Counted from the first letter of the stretch, positions 22,721 through 34,562 are shown. The stretch is 64,000 nt of DNA from Dryococelus australis (GCA_029891345.1 CM057009.1:294024466-294088465), one strand, 5' to 3'. Numbers and translations: made by a program. Notes: generated from the letters alone by a model not told the origin.

Positions 22721-24190
22721 TGTAAATAAAATATTTAAAAATCATATTAATTTAATCTGAATTATAAATAAAAAAATTCTGAAAAATAAGTCTGGGATAG
22801 CAAAAATATATTACATGTAAGTTTAAAATATATATGTGCTTAAAATGCTAAATATAAAAATATATACTTATTGTTAGCCTCTGTAAGTCTGGTGTTGGTT
22901 GGTAGAGCAGATGGTATGCATAAGTTACAGTGGGTGGAAAATTGAATGTCAAGGTGCCTGCTTGCGAGTATATAAGCCGTTGGGTTCATTTTATAGAACG
23001 ATTTATCAGTGACAGTCACAGTCGTAAAACCTTGTCGAGAAGAATATATGGCCATTTGTACTGGTTAAATGCTTCCTAGAATATACTGTCTTGAGTGGTA
23101 TATAAGCATATTATGTTCACTGCGTGCTACTGTAAAGACACTACATGAATGGCGTGGAAAATTTAAGAATTCCGTTTTTATGTTTGTGGTCTGAAGTATG
23201 TAAATATAAAAATAAAAAGTTTTTAAAATCTCACTAATATTGTATCCTGCCTGGTATATAGAGCATATGATGGTGCTTGGTTTATTCACATATAATTACA
23301 TACATTGAATAAAATCAGAGTAGGAAAGTTATATCTATGAAAAATAGTCGAGGCAGTGAATAATTAACATTGTGTAGTATTTAGTCTTGTAGATAGGAGA
23401 CCGGAAATTAAGTTGAGAGAACTTTTTTCTGTACTCTACATACAATTCAAGTACAACTTAAAAAAATTAATTAAAATAAATTTTAAACTCGAATAATAAA
23501 TACAGCTATTTTAATTTTCTTATTTTAATCATGTATCGTGACCAGTCTGTAATAACTGTTTTTGTTAAAAGTATCACTATGAAGTAAATACATATGCTAA
23601 TTAATTTGTCTATAAAGTTCTTAAAAGTAAATTCCTGGACCTATAAATGACACTTGCAAACTGAATTTCACGAGCATGCCTCCTAAGTGTTCGCAAAATA
23701 TATTTGCCTTCCTAAATGTCTGTACATATTCACTTGCTTACAGCCCAACTTGCTACATAATTATTTAAAAAGAATATAAAAATCTTTCAATGTGGGTATT
23801 TGCACATAATGTAATTTAATAGTCGGACCCTGACTGAAACTGCTCTCTAATATAGTATGCATAAGCCATATATGCGCAAATTATATTCGCATAACGAAAA
23901 TTAAAAATATTAGTGTAATTGTACGAGGGAAATCATCAATTTCGTTTGGAAAATATGTTTCAGTTTTAAGCACCACTTCTTGTTATGGGTTGAGGGTGTG
24001 TTCTTCGACTTTGTCAGTAACACCAGTTCACCAAATGTTCATATCTTTTTGTGCCCCCCATGTAAGAATTGTGTAGACATTTTATTGCGCATTTTGTTAT
24101 TGTTTATATGGCGTGTTTGAATGTGTACTTTATAATAGGTTAAGGGCAAACACCTCTGTATATTGTTTGTGATAGTAAATTTATTTATTA
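22721..24190. other. AT-rich, no feature recognised
   Basis: Stops are dense in all frames and I see no conserved motif, terminal repeat or structured RNA. Short ORFs at 22840-23289 have no family features. Confidence 0.6.
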
Positions 24191-24194
24191 TAAA

Positions 24195-24265
24195 AAAAAG
24201 TGGTCAAGTTGTTTGACTCCAAACCCATACGTCTCGAGCTCAAATCCCACCTGATCATGAGAAAT
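24195..24265 (+). repeat. tRNA-derived SINE-like fragment
   Basis: GTGGTCAAGTTG fits a pol III A box, and GAGCTCAAATCCC, about 35 bases on, fits a degenerate B box. A T-rich stretch (CTTTTTTTT) follows within 30 bases. There is no convincing cloverleaf acceptor stem. Confidence 0.4.
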
Positions 24266-24899
24266 TGTTCTTTTTTTTAATGTTACCAGCTGGCATGGGA
24301 AAGTGTGAAATTTACAAAATTCGATCTCTTTGAACTGAATTTAAAATTACAAATGTATTTAAAATACATTTTCCTGTCTTTTCAAAGATTATTTTTCAGC
24401 ATTTTTTCAAATAATAAATAAAGTAAATTTAAATAATTCTAATTATTTATGCATGTATCGCTGCATAGAAATCTGATTGGCAAGACCACATGGCTTCCCT
24501 TCCCTCCCATTCTACGCCTGCTGATGGCATCACTCTTTGCATTTGGCAGCTGGCTAGCGGGGGCCTGCTGGCGTGTGCATGGTTACAAGGCTATACGACT
24601 TAATTTTCGTACAACAGTAAAACGAAGTTGAATAAAGTTAATATTAACAAATATATAGATTGAATTGATTTATGAAGTATTGAAAATCGATTATATTTTA
24701 CAAAGTCCTTCCTGGAATGTGCTTTACAATTATTTTTTTTATAACTTCTCATGTATGGAAAATTAAATCTTTAAATTCCTAAATAAATATACACACCTAC
24801 TATTCGCTCACTCTAGCAGGTGATGGAATAACTATGTAAATGATGGAGTGGAGCATATGTGACTAATCAGGGGAGCAAATGTGACTAATTGAACAAGTA

Positions 24900-25390
24900 T
24901 GAGTAATTGGTTGAACAAATGAAAGAGACGAGAGAGAAAGGAAAGACAGAGACAAGAGAGAAAGAAAGAAAGTGAATGTGAGAAACAAAAGAGAAATAAA
25001 AAAGAATGAAACAACAAAACATTGGAGGACTCCGAGAAAACCTATGGACCGATAGAGAGACAAGAGAGAAAGAGAGGAAGAAAGATAGACAAGAGAGAAG
25101 AAGAGAAAGAAAAATGAAAGAGAGAGATGGAATGAGAGAGAGAAAGTGAAAGACATGAGAGAAGGAGAGAAAGAGATGGAATGAGAGAGTGAGAGAGAAA
25201 TTAAAGGGATAAAGAAAGAGAGAAAAGAGGAGAGAAGGAGAAAGTAAAGAGAAAGAGATGGAACGATAGAAAGAGAGAATTATAAAGGAAAGAGAGAAAG
25301 AGATGTAATGAGAGAGACAAGATATGAAGAGAAGGAGATACAACATGGAATGACAGAACATGAAAAACGAGATAGAATGGTGGTATGACA
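24900..25390. repeat. Polypurine (GA-rich) low-complexity tract
   Basis: Nearly 500 bases of almost pure A/G on the plus strand, built on GAGAGAAAGAGATGGAATGA-like words of about 20-38 bp. The complementary strand gives long open frames of Ser/Phe/Leu, which are artefacts of composition. Such tracts can form triplex (H-DNA) structures. Confidence 0.85.
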
Positions 25391-25575
25391 TCACGATCGT
25401 ATGCGCTTTGAAAATATGAGTCCGGTGATATATAACACTTAATACTTGTACCTTTAATATTTTTAATTATAAAAATATATATATAAATTTAAAAAAATAA
25501 TTTATTAAATTAATTTTATTATGACATCACGATCGCATGCGCCTTGAGAAGACTAGTCTGGTGATATAACTTACG
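25382..25575. repeat. Direct repeat with 135-bp spacing
   Basis: A segment starting ATGACATCACGATCG and ending CCGGTGATATA occurs at about 25385 and again near 25520, with only a few changes. The DNA between and after (to 25660) is very AT-rich and similar in both units, so this is a two-copy tandem duplication. Confidence 0.7.
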
Positions 25576-26814
25576 TCATTAAAATTTTTTAGTCATAAAA
25601 TATATTTAAATTTAAATATTTTATTACAATTATTTTATTTTATTGATGTAGGCTAGAAGCATTAAGGAAGCCCTCCAACATCTTAAAATCGGTTTGTTTT
25701 TGGCTTTCGAGGGGATTCGGTATGGCTTCTACATTTTTGAGGGAAAAATGGGAAATTTTGATTGAGAAACAGGAAATTTTAAGGTATATTTGGCTTAAAA
25801 CGTACGATTTTGTGTGAAAATGAACGATTTATAGATAAAACTGGAAATTTTTTGGTCAAGGTCAGAGCCACCGAGCCACAGCTGGCAGCCTTTGTCCCCG
25901 AATCGCTATATACATACTACTCGCTTTTGTTGTAATAGTTTTATAATGTATTATCTGTTTCGCCTGCAAAATTGGGATACTTTGGACTATTTGTGTGTGT
26001 GTCTGTGTGCGTGTGCGTTGACATATGAGTAAGTGATGAATGTACCATTTTTTTTCTTATTTCTTAGATTCACAGCATCACAAAATATCTTCGGTTTCAC
26101 TGGAACAAATGAAAATTTTCACATTTAATTTTTATACGAAAAAAAACGAAGGAGAGCTTTGAGCCAGCATTTATTAGCAAAAAATTTGTACATAGAGTTA
26201 ATTTTTTTAACATTCGAAACGGATTAACGTAGCTCCAAATTCCCCTGGCTTCCGTAATGCACTGGCTGTAATGTCCGTTTTTTTTTTCGCACGTGTGAAG
26301 TCTTTCCCTATATGTCTCGATGAGGTTGAAGGGTGGTGAATGAGAGCTGTATGTGCATGTCTTAGTTGGAATACATATTGTGGTATAAATCAGCATGGTG
26401 GAGTAGTATCTCGGGAATAGAACTGTGTTTTAGTTTGCGTAATTCATAAATAGTGAATACTATTGACAGCTGCTGGAGTAGAGGCCGCACATATACATAC
26501 ACATGTCCGCATGCACTTTTCAAAAGTCTAAAATAATGTAGCAGTGTTGTTCTACTCTGGAGGGGGAAGGCGGGGGCGTTTTACCGCGGATCACATATAC
26601 TCTTAATGGAGCGAGTTCACGCAAATGTATGAAAATACAGTAATTTTGTTCGCCAAAGGTAACAGTTTTTTGAAATGATTTTGTACTTGTGGTTGGTGTA
26701 CCTCTATTTAAATAAAAAACTAGAAAATTAAAAAATAAATATAAAAAGCGAAGATTTCATTTGAGTGAAATAATTGTTAGATAAATCGAAAATGGGCAAC
26801 CAAGAAAATATTGT

Positions 26815-26836
26815 AAAAAAAAAAAAAAAAAAAAAA
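26815..26836 (+). repeat. Poly(A) run of 22
   Basis: An uninterrupted run of A just before the AT-rich polymerase relic. It could be a retroposon tail or a simple repeat. No retroposon body was recognised upstream. Confidence 0.8.
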
Positions 26837-26929
26837 GTATTATCAGAGTGTGGGCTATATATTCTTAAAAAAGTCTATAAAGACATTTAAAAATAAAAAA
26901 TCATGTTGAGTTAATTTTTAATAAAGCAA

Positions 26930-28848
26930 ATAATACTGAAAAATGTAAAATGTGTGGTAAAGAAAAACATATAAATTATTTTCAATTTCACAAAAATGCA
27001 AGAGATAAATATACTAATAAATGTAAAATATCTACAAATGTATATGTTAAAGAATTATATGAACAAGCACAAAATAAACTACTGGGAAAAGTACTTTGTG
27101 ATTATGGAGAATATATTCATAATTTTTCCTGTTAATATACTCATTTAATTTGTAAATAATTATGAAACAGCCATGAAAAAATTTATTTAATTCTGAATAA
27201 TGAAGAAAAATTGATTTTGTTTAGTAAAAAAGTTAAAGATTGATAAGAATAAAGATGTTTAGATACATTAAAATTTATGTTTTCGAGTAGAGATCAATAA
27301 TCGAAAAATCTTAAAAAAAAAAAAAAATCAACAATTTAGAGAAACATCTAAATATTATAAAGAAGAACCATTATATTTAATAATTGAGATATGTGTTTTC
27401 CCTTAAGAATATATTGATTCAAAAGAAAAAATTTAAAGGAACACAATAGCCTCCAAAGATAAATTATGCACATGCAAAATATATGTGAGAAAATTTAATT
27501 TACCAATTTAGAAAAATACATAAAATTATTTAATAAATATGTTGTATTATTTTAAACGATATTTTTAAAATTTTGAAGATGTTTGTTTAAAAACATATAA
27601 TTTAGATCCTTCTTGGTATTATGAATCTCCTGGAATTTCTTGGGATGCTATGTTAAAAATAACTAGATTTGAAATAGATCTATTATGCAATTATGAAATG
27701 AATTTATTTTTAGAAAACCCTAATAGTGGTAGAATTTCACAATGTTGTAAAATATATGTCAAAGCAAATAATAAATATATATATATAAAATAATAATGAA
27801 TATAAAATAAAATTATTTAATATGCTAGATGGCAATAATTTATTTTATATGGTTGGGCAAAGTAAGAATTTTTCCATATGGTGGAATTGAATGGGTTAGA
27901 AAATTTAATAAAGAAGCAATGCAAAATTATAGCAGAAGTGTATAGAACGAATCAAAAGAAGAATGTATACTATAGGTTGATTTAGAATATTCAAAAAATT
28001 GATCATACAGATTTTCCATTAGCTTCAGAAGCAAGATAAAAATTAGTAATATCTTTAGAATTGAAGAAAAATATGTTTTACACTATAGAGTTTTAGATTT
28101 ATGTTTAGAGAAGGGTTTAATATAAAAAGCAATTCAAAAAAATTTAAAATGAAGTTAAACAAATTAGTTTTCAAATATTTTGGTCTTAATGCACAAATGA
28201 GAACAAAAGCGACATATTATTATGAATAATATTTTTATAAATATTTAATTGATAATGGCAAAACTATAGAAAATGTAAGAAAAGGATAGATATAAGACTA
28301 GTCAATAATTTCTTTTTATTTTGAACAATTAGTTACAAAACCTAACTATAAACACTTTATAATATTTAATGCAAACTTAGCAGCTGTCCACATGAATAAA
28401 ACCAAAGTATTATTTAATAAACCAATATATGTTGGAATGTCAATATAAGAAATTTCTATATAAAAAGGTGTTTAATTTTCATTATAAAACTATGGAAACC
28501 AAAATATAAAAATAAAAAAAAAAATAGAATTATGTTATCAAGATACACAAAATTTAGTATATAATATAAATATGGAAGATATTTATTCAGATATGTAATA
28601 TATAAAAAAATGAGTTTGATACTAGCAATCATCCGAAAGCTAATATTATATATATATCACAAATAAAAATAGTAATAGGAAAAATGAAAAATGAAAATAA
28701 TGAAAAATAATGCAGAATTTGTAGGATAAGGTGCAAAAAGATATGCAATTAAAGTTGATAAAAGAAATAAAAAAATTAAAGGCATTAAAAAATTAGTTGC
28801 TAAAAATTAAATAACATTTGAAGATTATAAAAATCTCCACCTTTGATT
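26930..28848 (+). pseudogene. Family B DNA polymerase relic, copy 2, extremely AT-rich
   Basis: Plus-strand frames carry the same block order as the copy at 10.7-13.8 kb. A cysteine-bearing start (CGKEKHINYFQFH, 26950-27135) is followed by a CVFP..EYIDSKEK block near 27400 and LKTYNLDPSWYYESPGISWD with AMLKITRFEIDLLC (27590-27700). Then come ISQCCKIYVKANNKY, GGIEWVRKFNKEA, EKYVLHYRVLDL, TKATYYYE, ENVRKR, KPIYVGMS and KKIKGIKKLVAKN with TFEDYKN (to 28846). Motif C (YxDTDS in working enzymes) reads YQDTQN near 28540. Stops and frameshifts are very frequent. Codon use is dominated by AAA, AAT and ATA, quite unlike copy 1, so the two copies probably came from different elements. The 3' end stops where the Harbinger inverted repeat begins. 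Confidence 0.78.
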
Positions 28849-28849
28849 G

Positions 28850-29240
28850 TGACTGTAGGGATATCCAATTGGCACTCAGTTTCATATCTCATTAAATGAA
28901 GACAACTTAAGGAAATGTAACGTATATGGAGTATTATTCAATTTCAGTTTTATTCGGCTAAGATGTTCACCCCAAATATATTCCGAACTGCTTAAGGTAT
29001 GAAAGTTTTGATTTAGAATCCCTTAAATGGAACTACAGGGCTAATAAGAAACCGTCTTTGACTGTTCCGATATGTAATTAATTACGGAGATAACGATATC
29101 AACTTTGTTTTTTAAAATGGGGAACCTACCCATTTCTCCAAATAGCATAACATGTGATCAAGCAGCGAGTTAAGTGTCGTTTTAATTTTGAAAATCCGAC
29201 TAGCACTTTTTTTCAGATGTAAGGGGTTTTCATAGATGTA
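28850..29240 (+). repeat. Harbinger left terminal inverted repeat (outer part)
   Basis: Pairs with the reverse complement of about 34625-34990. The clearest shared segments are GCTAAGATGTTCACCCCAAA, CATAAGAYGCCGTCT-like, GTTCCGATATGTAATTAA and CAATAACATGT-like strings. Identity is roughly 70-75% by eye. The arm is cut at 29240 by an inserted element and resumes at 30565. Confidence 0.75.
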
Positions 29241-30564
29241 CACTGTAAAATAATGTAAATTTCATCGAGTAATTTTTTGTAATTTTATAAATGTTTGTAA
29301 CAGTACAAAAATATCTGTGGTAAAATTAATCGTTTCTAAAACTACAATAGCCATGATTGTAATAGACCTCAACAAATCCTTGTGCATATACTGTCCCAAT
29401 TCCACGAACTCAAGCAAATTTGCAGTCATTCAACAACGTAAAACCGTACAAATCTGTTTCTGCAAAAACAAGGGGTTATGTATAGTGTAGCTGCACGCGA
29501 AAATAAACGTGTTGCAAGTTTGAATATCCTGGAACATTAAAACCACTCAAATAATCATAATAACACGAAGACAATTTAAAAATCTCGTGGCGCTATTGAG
29601 GCAATTTAAAACGATACAGTATTTATTTAAATCAAATACTTGTTTAATTTACTGAACTTAAAAGTCACTTCATTTTCTTTTCAATGAATTGCATTCAATA
29701 AGCTTTCAAGTCTCCGCATAAATATTTATCACAAACTTTTTAATGAAACCAGTTTACAAAATTACCAAAAGTAAACTTTTAGAATTATCTACGACTCATA
29801 CACGACACGAAAATAATAAGTTAAACCACAACAAATTTTCTTAAGTTATTGTACATTTTCTTTTCGTAAGATACGAATCATTATTTTGTAACAACTTTAA
29901 ATGTGTGCACATAATTCAATTTTTGATCGAAAAGCTGCGATAAGCGATTGAAATTAAGGATTCAAGAAAATTTTGATCATGTTCTAAACGAAAATATTGT
30001 AGGAAAAAAAGGCATTCAAAAATTTTTAAGATAAAACGGCTGTGATTGTGACGTTTCTATAACGTAATAATAGCATTCAATGAATTAAATTCGATAAAAA
30101 TTGACGGTAATTTGAAGAAAAATTTGATCGTGTGAAAGGTCCTTTACTCTTTAACTGTTAATATTTCATATCTACACAGAACTCGTAGAATAAAATTAAT
30201 GCGCTCTTCGTATCAGAATAATATCACTATTATGTGTGAAATTCGTAAGTCAATTTGGAATGTAGGTTAAGGGTGTGGCCAAATACTGCACGGGTCGTGG
30301 GTTCTAGTCCCAATGCTGGAAAGATGCACATTTTTTACGTGAATTATATTTTTAAATAATTTTTCCCTATTCTCTGTTAGTAATTCATAACATTTGTTTT
30401 AAGAATAAAAACAATTTTATGCCTACCTCCCAATAATGTAATAAAAGCGTATCATTTGCAAACTACGCAGATTTAACAAAAAAAAGTTTGTGGTTCATCA
30501 AAGAATTTACTTGGTAACTGGATTTCCAAAGAATTTTCTTTTATAATTAAAAGAAAATACAGTG
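29241..30564. mobile_element. Non-autonomous CACTG-ended element inserted in the Harbinger left arm
   Basis: The left Harbinger arm is interrupted here relative to the right arm, which is continuous. The interruption starts CACTGTA (29241) and ends TACAGTG (30564), perfect 7-bp inverted termini. ATGTA occurs immediately left and again one base right of the insert, a possible target duplication. The interior is AT-rich and non-coding. CACTG ends occur in the CMC (CACTA/Chapaev) group, but other superfamilies cannot be excluded from seven bases. Confidence 0.55.
30247..30330 (+). repeat. tRNA-like fragment with B box
   Basis: GTAGGTTAAGGGTGTGGCC followed by GTGGGTTCTAGTCCC, close to a pol III B box, about 30 bases apart. 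No full cloverleaf is evident. It lies inside the CACTG-ended insertion and could be a SINE head. Confidence 0.4.
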
Positions 30565-30612
30565 CATGTATTTGACTGTAGCTGTGGCGGGATAGATTGC
30601 ATCATCCGCAAG
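30565..30612 (+). repeat. Harbinger left terminal inverted repeat (inner part)
   Basis: ATTTGACTGTAGCTGTGGC followed by GATTGCATCATCCGC matches the reverse complement of 34563-34615 (GCGGATGGTGCAAC then GCCACAGCTACAGTCAAAT). In the right arm these bases directly adjoin the outer part, which shows that 29241-30564 is an insertion. Confidence 0.72.
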
Positions 30613-31012
30613 GTTTCGATGCTTTTGTTGCATTGGTGAGAACTGTGAAACAGACACAATTGCTTGGTGAAATAATTTTACTCAAGCTATAAACATCAAA
30701 TTAAACACATATTTTATTTATCTGTAACATCATTAATGACACCACTAACAAACAACCTTTCGCATGTGCAGTGTCTTCTAGTACAATTACTGTATGGGAC
30801 TTTGAAAATGCATGTGTGCCAGTACGTATTTATAGTCCTGTATATCAGTGGCTAATAGGTAGTTGTCGAGCAGCAATATTCCTAGTGATATCGATAATCA
30901 CAACTCATCAAGGTTCCAGGATGTGTAAATCAGTTGCTTCTGGAGAAGTGACTGGTTATCCTCGTCTCGTATGTCAGCATTCAATTACTAGCGTGTCCAA
31001 ATTGTATCAACT

Positions 31013-31700
31013 TCAGCATGTGCTCGAAAAGACCACCATCGACCACGTCCAGTCGAAAGACGAGAGTAAGTGAAGAAATTTGAGCGAATCTAAACATCGC
31101 GGTGTTGAGAGCCGAGGTAATACGAGAGGTGACAACACAGAGGTAATCATTGACCTCGATAGCGTAGTACATGCTTTAACGATGTGGTGCTTTACGCCAT
31201 CTGGAGTCGTTGGGACTTTCTGGTTAACTTTCTCATTTACTGTACCCCAAATATGAAAGTCTAAAGAAATCAAGTCAGGTGAACACGCTGGCCATGCGAC
31301 GAGGCCTTTGCTCCCAATCCACCAGCCGGGAAAAAAAGTTGTTGAGCTACAAGTTAGTTGTGTGAAAGCAACCTGTATTACTGTACCAACTAAACTGAAC
31401 TGACATATTTCGAGAGGAAAATTATCAAGGAGAGTAGTTAGAACTTCCGAAATAAATTCTGCATATTGGTTTTGAGAGAATGATGATGAATAAATCAATG
31501 GGAAAGGGAAAAGTTTAGTATGTGAAAGTAGTGTGAAATCGTATACAATCATTCAGCAAATAGTGTAGTATGAAAATTTTGTATTATCATAAGTAGTACA
31601 ATTGCTTTTCTTGCATGTTTTAGGAGCAAATGGAGTTTACACGAGTTCCTCGTTCGCCTTTGAAAGCTTGCGCTTCATCTGTGACAAGAATAAACCACAG
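31013..31700 (-). pseudogene. Mariner/Tc1-type transposase, C-terminal half, degraded
   Basis: The minus-strand 179-residue ORF contains FFPGWWIGSKGLVAWP, then ACSPDLISLDFHIWG, then NEKVNQKVPTTPDGVKHHIVKAC, the typical end of an arthropod mariner-type transposase (WPxRSPDLxPLDFxLWG). Upstream, around 31620-31690, another frame reads ILVTDEAQAF, the first Asp of the DDE/D triad (usual ILFTDEAxF). The tail GGLFEHML is in a third frame (30981-31172). So at least two frameshifts and a missing N-terminus. It lies directly downstream of the Harbinger transposase and is best explained as a nested insertion. Confidence 0.72.
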
Positions 31701-31765
31701 CCAATGATGACCACTATAAGTAAGATAAATTAAATTGATAAAATTTTGCAATTTATTCGACACAC

Positions 31766-32580
31766 ATGGTGTTACCTTTATTCACTATGCATAGTCATAC
31801 TGCCACGATTATTGTCCTTCTTAAAAAAAAGTCGACAATGGCCGTCCTAATTTCCTGCACACTAGATTTGGTTTTACGCCAAATTTTTTTCATCGGACGT
31901 AAGGAGTTCAAATCACCAATGGTTCTCCTCCACGCTTCCTCTGTTATCACCCTGGTCGTCTTCGGAATCGAATGTTCCTGGCGGAGTGTAGACTGCTGTA
32001 GATTCAGGTTTCTTTCTTAGGAAATTATGTTACAAAGTGACAGTTATTACAAGTTGAGCTCTTGTTGGTTCCAAACCGAATCGCACGGAATATAGTCGAT
32101 GAAATACTAAACCCATTCTTCATGACACAACGGACTCTGCTCAACCTATAGTTAAAAATGCATTCCTTGGAGTCCTTTGCATGTAAACCAGCATCACTCT
32201 TTCAGTTATGAGAAAGACATCGTCTCCCATGAAGAAATACGATAAATCTGTCCGCTCATTAACGGAAACAGGCTGATACAGGTGTAAACTATTTGTTGTC
32301 ATTTGTTTATCGAAATCTTAATTTACAAACATGCCACTAGCTGAGATCCTCTTCTGGCATACTACGTCCACATAAATAACATTGTAGTTCGCATCAACTA
32401 CAGCTAGAAACTCTATACTGAAGAATTCTTTAAAGTTTAAATATTCTCTACAGCTATTTATAGAACAATGCAGAGCGACGTGCTTACAGTTGAGAGATTC
32501 CAAACAGTGTGAGAAATTCCACGTCATTTAAAACTGTTTACTTACTTTCAGCAGCTCCTCTTCTGTTTTCGGCATCTGCA
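31766..32580 (-). pseudogene. PIF/Harbinger DDE transposase relic
   Basis: Minus-strand frames give the family blocks in order: MPKTEEELLKVSKQF then TWNFSHCLESLNCKHV (32318-32580; normally WNFPNCxGAIDGKH), FFSIEFLAVVDANYNVIYVDV, RISASGMF, FFMGDDVF (about 32230), YRLSRVRCVMKNGF (about 32130), HNFLRKK, YTPPGTFDSED (about 31985) and a C-terminal helix region around 31830-31900. This enzyme would cut and join the transposon ends. The first catalytic Asp is Asn (LNCKH), the second is kept in VDANY, and the third, normally Glu in VVENAFG, reads Lys. With several stops and shifts it is inactive. The N-terminal DNA-binding region is not visible above 32580. Confidence 0.8.
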
Positions 32581-33249
32581 ACTAAGGACGAATTTCTTGT
32601 GTTAGTGCATGCCAACCTATATGTATTCGTGGAAAGATAAACATGTGTGCATGTGTTTGTTGGCATGTCTGTTGGTGTCTCTCTTTCTTTTGTTCGATAT
32701 GAATGTAAATGTGAGTGTGCACGGTACATCTTAATTACGCGCATTCATTTAAACTTTTAGCAGAAGAGGCCATTCTAATCACCTTGTTTCAGTAAATTAA
32801 TTTTCCACGTGGTTTTAAACACGACCCAGTTATTAAAAGTAGATTGGTAGGTATGTTTCTACTTAGACTTTTCGTGTCTTAGTGTGTAGTATATGTTTCT
32901 TGGGCGTATGTTTAAAATAAATATAAAATATTGCAGACTTCTTTTGTGTTATCTATTGAACAAGCAGTGTCCCTAACGACCATATTCTTAGGCATGATAC
33001 AGGTATAATGCAAAGAGTTGGGTTTAATGAAGCACGTTACGTGGGCGTGCACATTACATTTGTCCTGAATTTAATTCTTAAACTATTGTCAAGCAGCAGT
33101 TGGAAGTTTGTATTGATGATGTATTGTCATTTATACCTTGGAACATACACGAAAATGTTATTAAGACAAGCTGCTTAGAGGTACTGCAATTACATTAATG
33201 GTCCAAATTCCGGCATTCCAGTGTCTCTAAAATCAATACTGATCCTTAT

Positions 33250-33753
33250 ATGATAACATTTATGCTAAATACAGTACTCATGTGTTTAGGTGGAAAAACA
33301 ATGCGCGAGTACTTGGAGGATAATGAAACTGAGACATCGCAGGTACAGACAGCAAACCAGCCCATCACTAAACGAAGAAAAAGGAACATCAGTGAAGATG
33401 CTCGGCTAGACAAATTAGTTTTAATACTTGCAGCATCCCCCAATGCACTTAACAATGAATTCCAGCACTTGGTAAATGTGTTAGCTTGTGAACTGAGAGT
33501 ACACAATGAAACCACGCGTTGTTCTAGCCAGAATGATATAATGGCTATTTTTCTACGGGCAAACAGTGGGTTTTATAACTACAGCACTGCGTCTTATGGA
33601 GTAAGCCCATGTTCGTTTCGTAAGCTAACCCTCCAACAGTTCTCTTCAGACCAACTACTTGCCCTCACATTTCTGCCAATATTTCATCAAGTCCATGCGA
33701 CAAACAACACCAAACCCAGGATGCATCACTGGCCGCAAGTTTTTCGCTTTTAA
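33250..33753 (+). CDS. MADF/BESS-like accessory protein of the Harbinger element (partial)
   Basis: An open frame of 167 codons, unusually long and clean for this element. A charged KRRKR-containing segment (about residues 42-47) precedes SEDARLDKLV, then NEFQHLVNVLACELR and QNDIMAIFLRA. This layout resembles the C-terminal region of insect MADF-domain proteins, where DEFxxFGxxVAxELR is common. PIF/Harbinger transposons usually carry a separate DNA-binding gene of MADF or Myb type, and its position beside a Harbinger transposase in opposite orientation fits. The MADF domain proper is not seen upstream. An acceptor-like TGTTTAG at about 33283-33290 suggests this is a 3' exon whose true start is GTGGAAAAAC rather than the ATG at 33250. 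Confidence 0.5.
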   Translation: MITFMLNTVLMCLGGKTMREYLEDNETETSQVQTANQPITKRRKRNISEDARLDKLVLILAASPNALNNEFQHLVNVLACELRVHNETTRCSSQNDIMAIFLRANSGFYNYSTASYGVSPCSFRKLTLQQFSSDQLLALTFLPIFHQVHATNNTKPRMHHWPQVFRF

Positions 33754-34087
33754 CTGCTTCACCTGTCGCAGACTTAGAAGACGCTTTTTGTAACTGACGA
33801 TGTGATATAAATGTGTACACACAATGATCATGCATAAGTGCTTGTGATGAAAAATACTTATAACAACACTTCAACACTACATTTATTTTGACTTAATTTG
33901 TATAGTCTACTTACTGATCAAAGATTTCCGTTCCGTTTAATATTTGAATCCCGATGTCTTTTATGTTCCAATGTATGGTTAGTTTGTATGTGCGTATTCA
34001 GGTATATTCAAATAAATCAGTTAAAATCATATTTACTTCATTTATTGGCCCTCAATAACAGATAACTTACCCAAATGAAGTATTTTA

Positions 34088-34520
34088 GTGCGTCCAAATG
34101 TGCGTCACAAACTTCGGGGATAATGTCGCTTATTGCTTGCTTCGATATTTTGAAGAGGTACTGCAGACTGACGTATGAGTTTCCAGATGCCGAAAACCAG
34201 AATGTCAGTGCCGACTATTCCTGAGCGGGAATAGCTGTTCTAATCACTGCCGCTTTTACTTATTTTAGGCCCGATGAAATCTAACAAGTATTAAAAATCT
34301 GATTGACGAATCTTTGTTCCTTCCCACTCACTGATTGAAAATGTATGTCCACTAAAATATGTGTTTCACTCTACACTTCTCTACTTGCATAGATCTGTGA
34401 CATCCAAAAACGATGTGATTTCTTTCTAGTGGGTGTAGATGTACGCAGCTGCTTCTACTTTCAAACTAAGTGTTGTCATTGTAGCTTCCAATCTGGGCAC
34501 CAACTGAGTTTGGACGCACC
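34088..34520. mobile_element. Small MITE candidate
   Basis: GTGCGTCCAAA at 34088 and its exact reverse complement TTTGGACGCAC at 34509-34519 bound 432 bp of non-coding DNA. TTA lies immediately left and one base right of the pair, as expected for a TTA target duplication of Harbinger-type MITEs. The inverted match stops after 11 bp, so support is modest. Confidence 0.4.
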
Positions 34521-34562
34521 TTACTGTGTCAGTAGCTCGTGCGTCACCTGTGATCGTTGGAC

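Noticed and set aside
24863-25394. Long minus-strand ORFs (up to 169 aa) rich in Ser, Phe and Leu
   Set aside because: They come from the polypurine repeat read on the pyrimidine strand, which rarely makes stop codons. No domain is present.
31766-32020. Plus-strand 84-aa ORF
   Set aside because: It lies antisense to the Harbinger transposase C-terminus, which has clear family blocks in the same bases.
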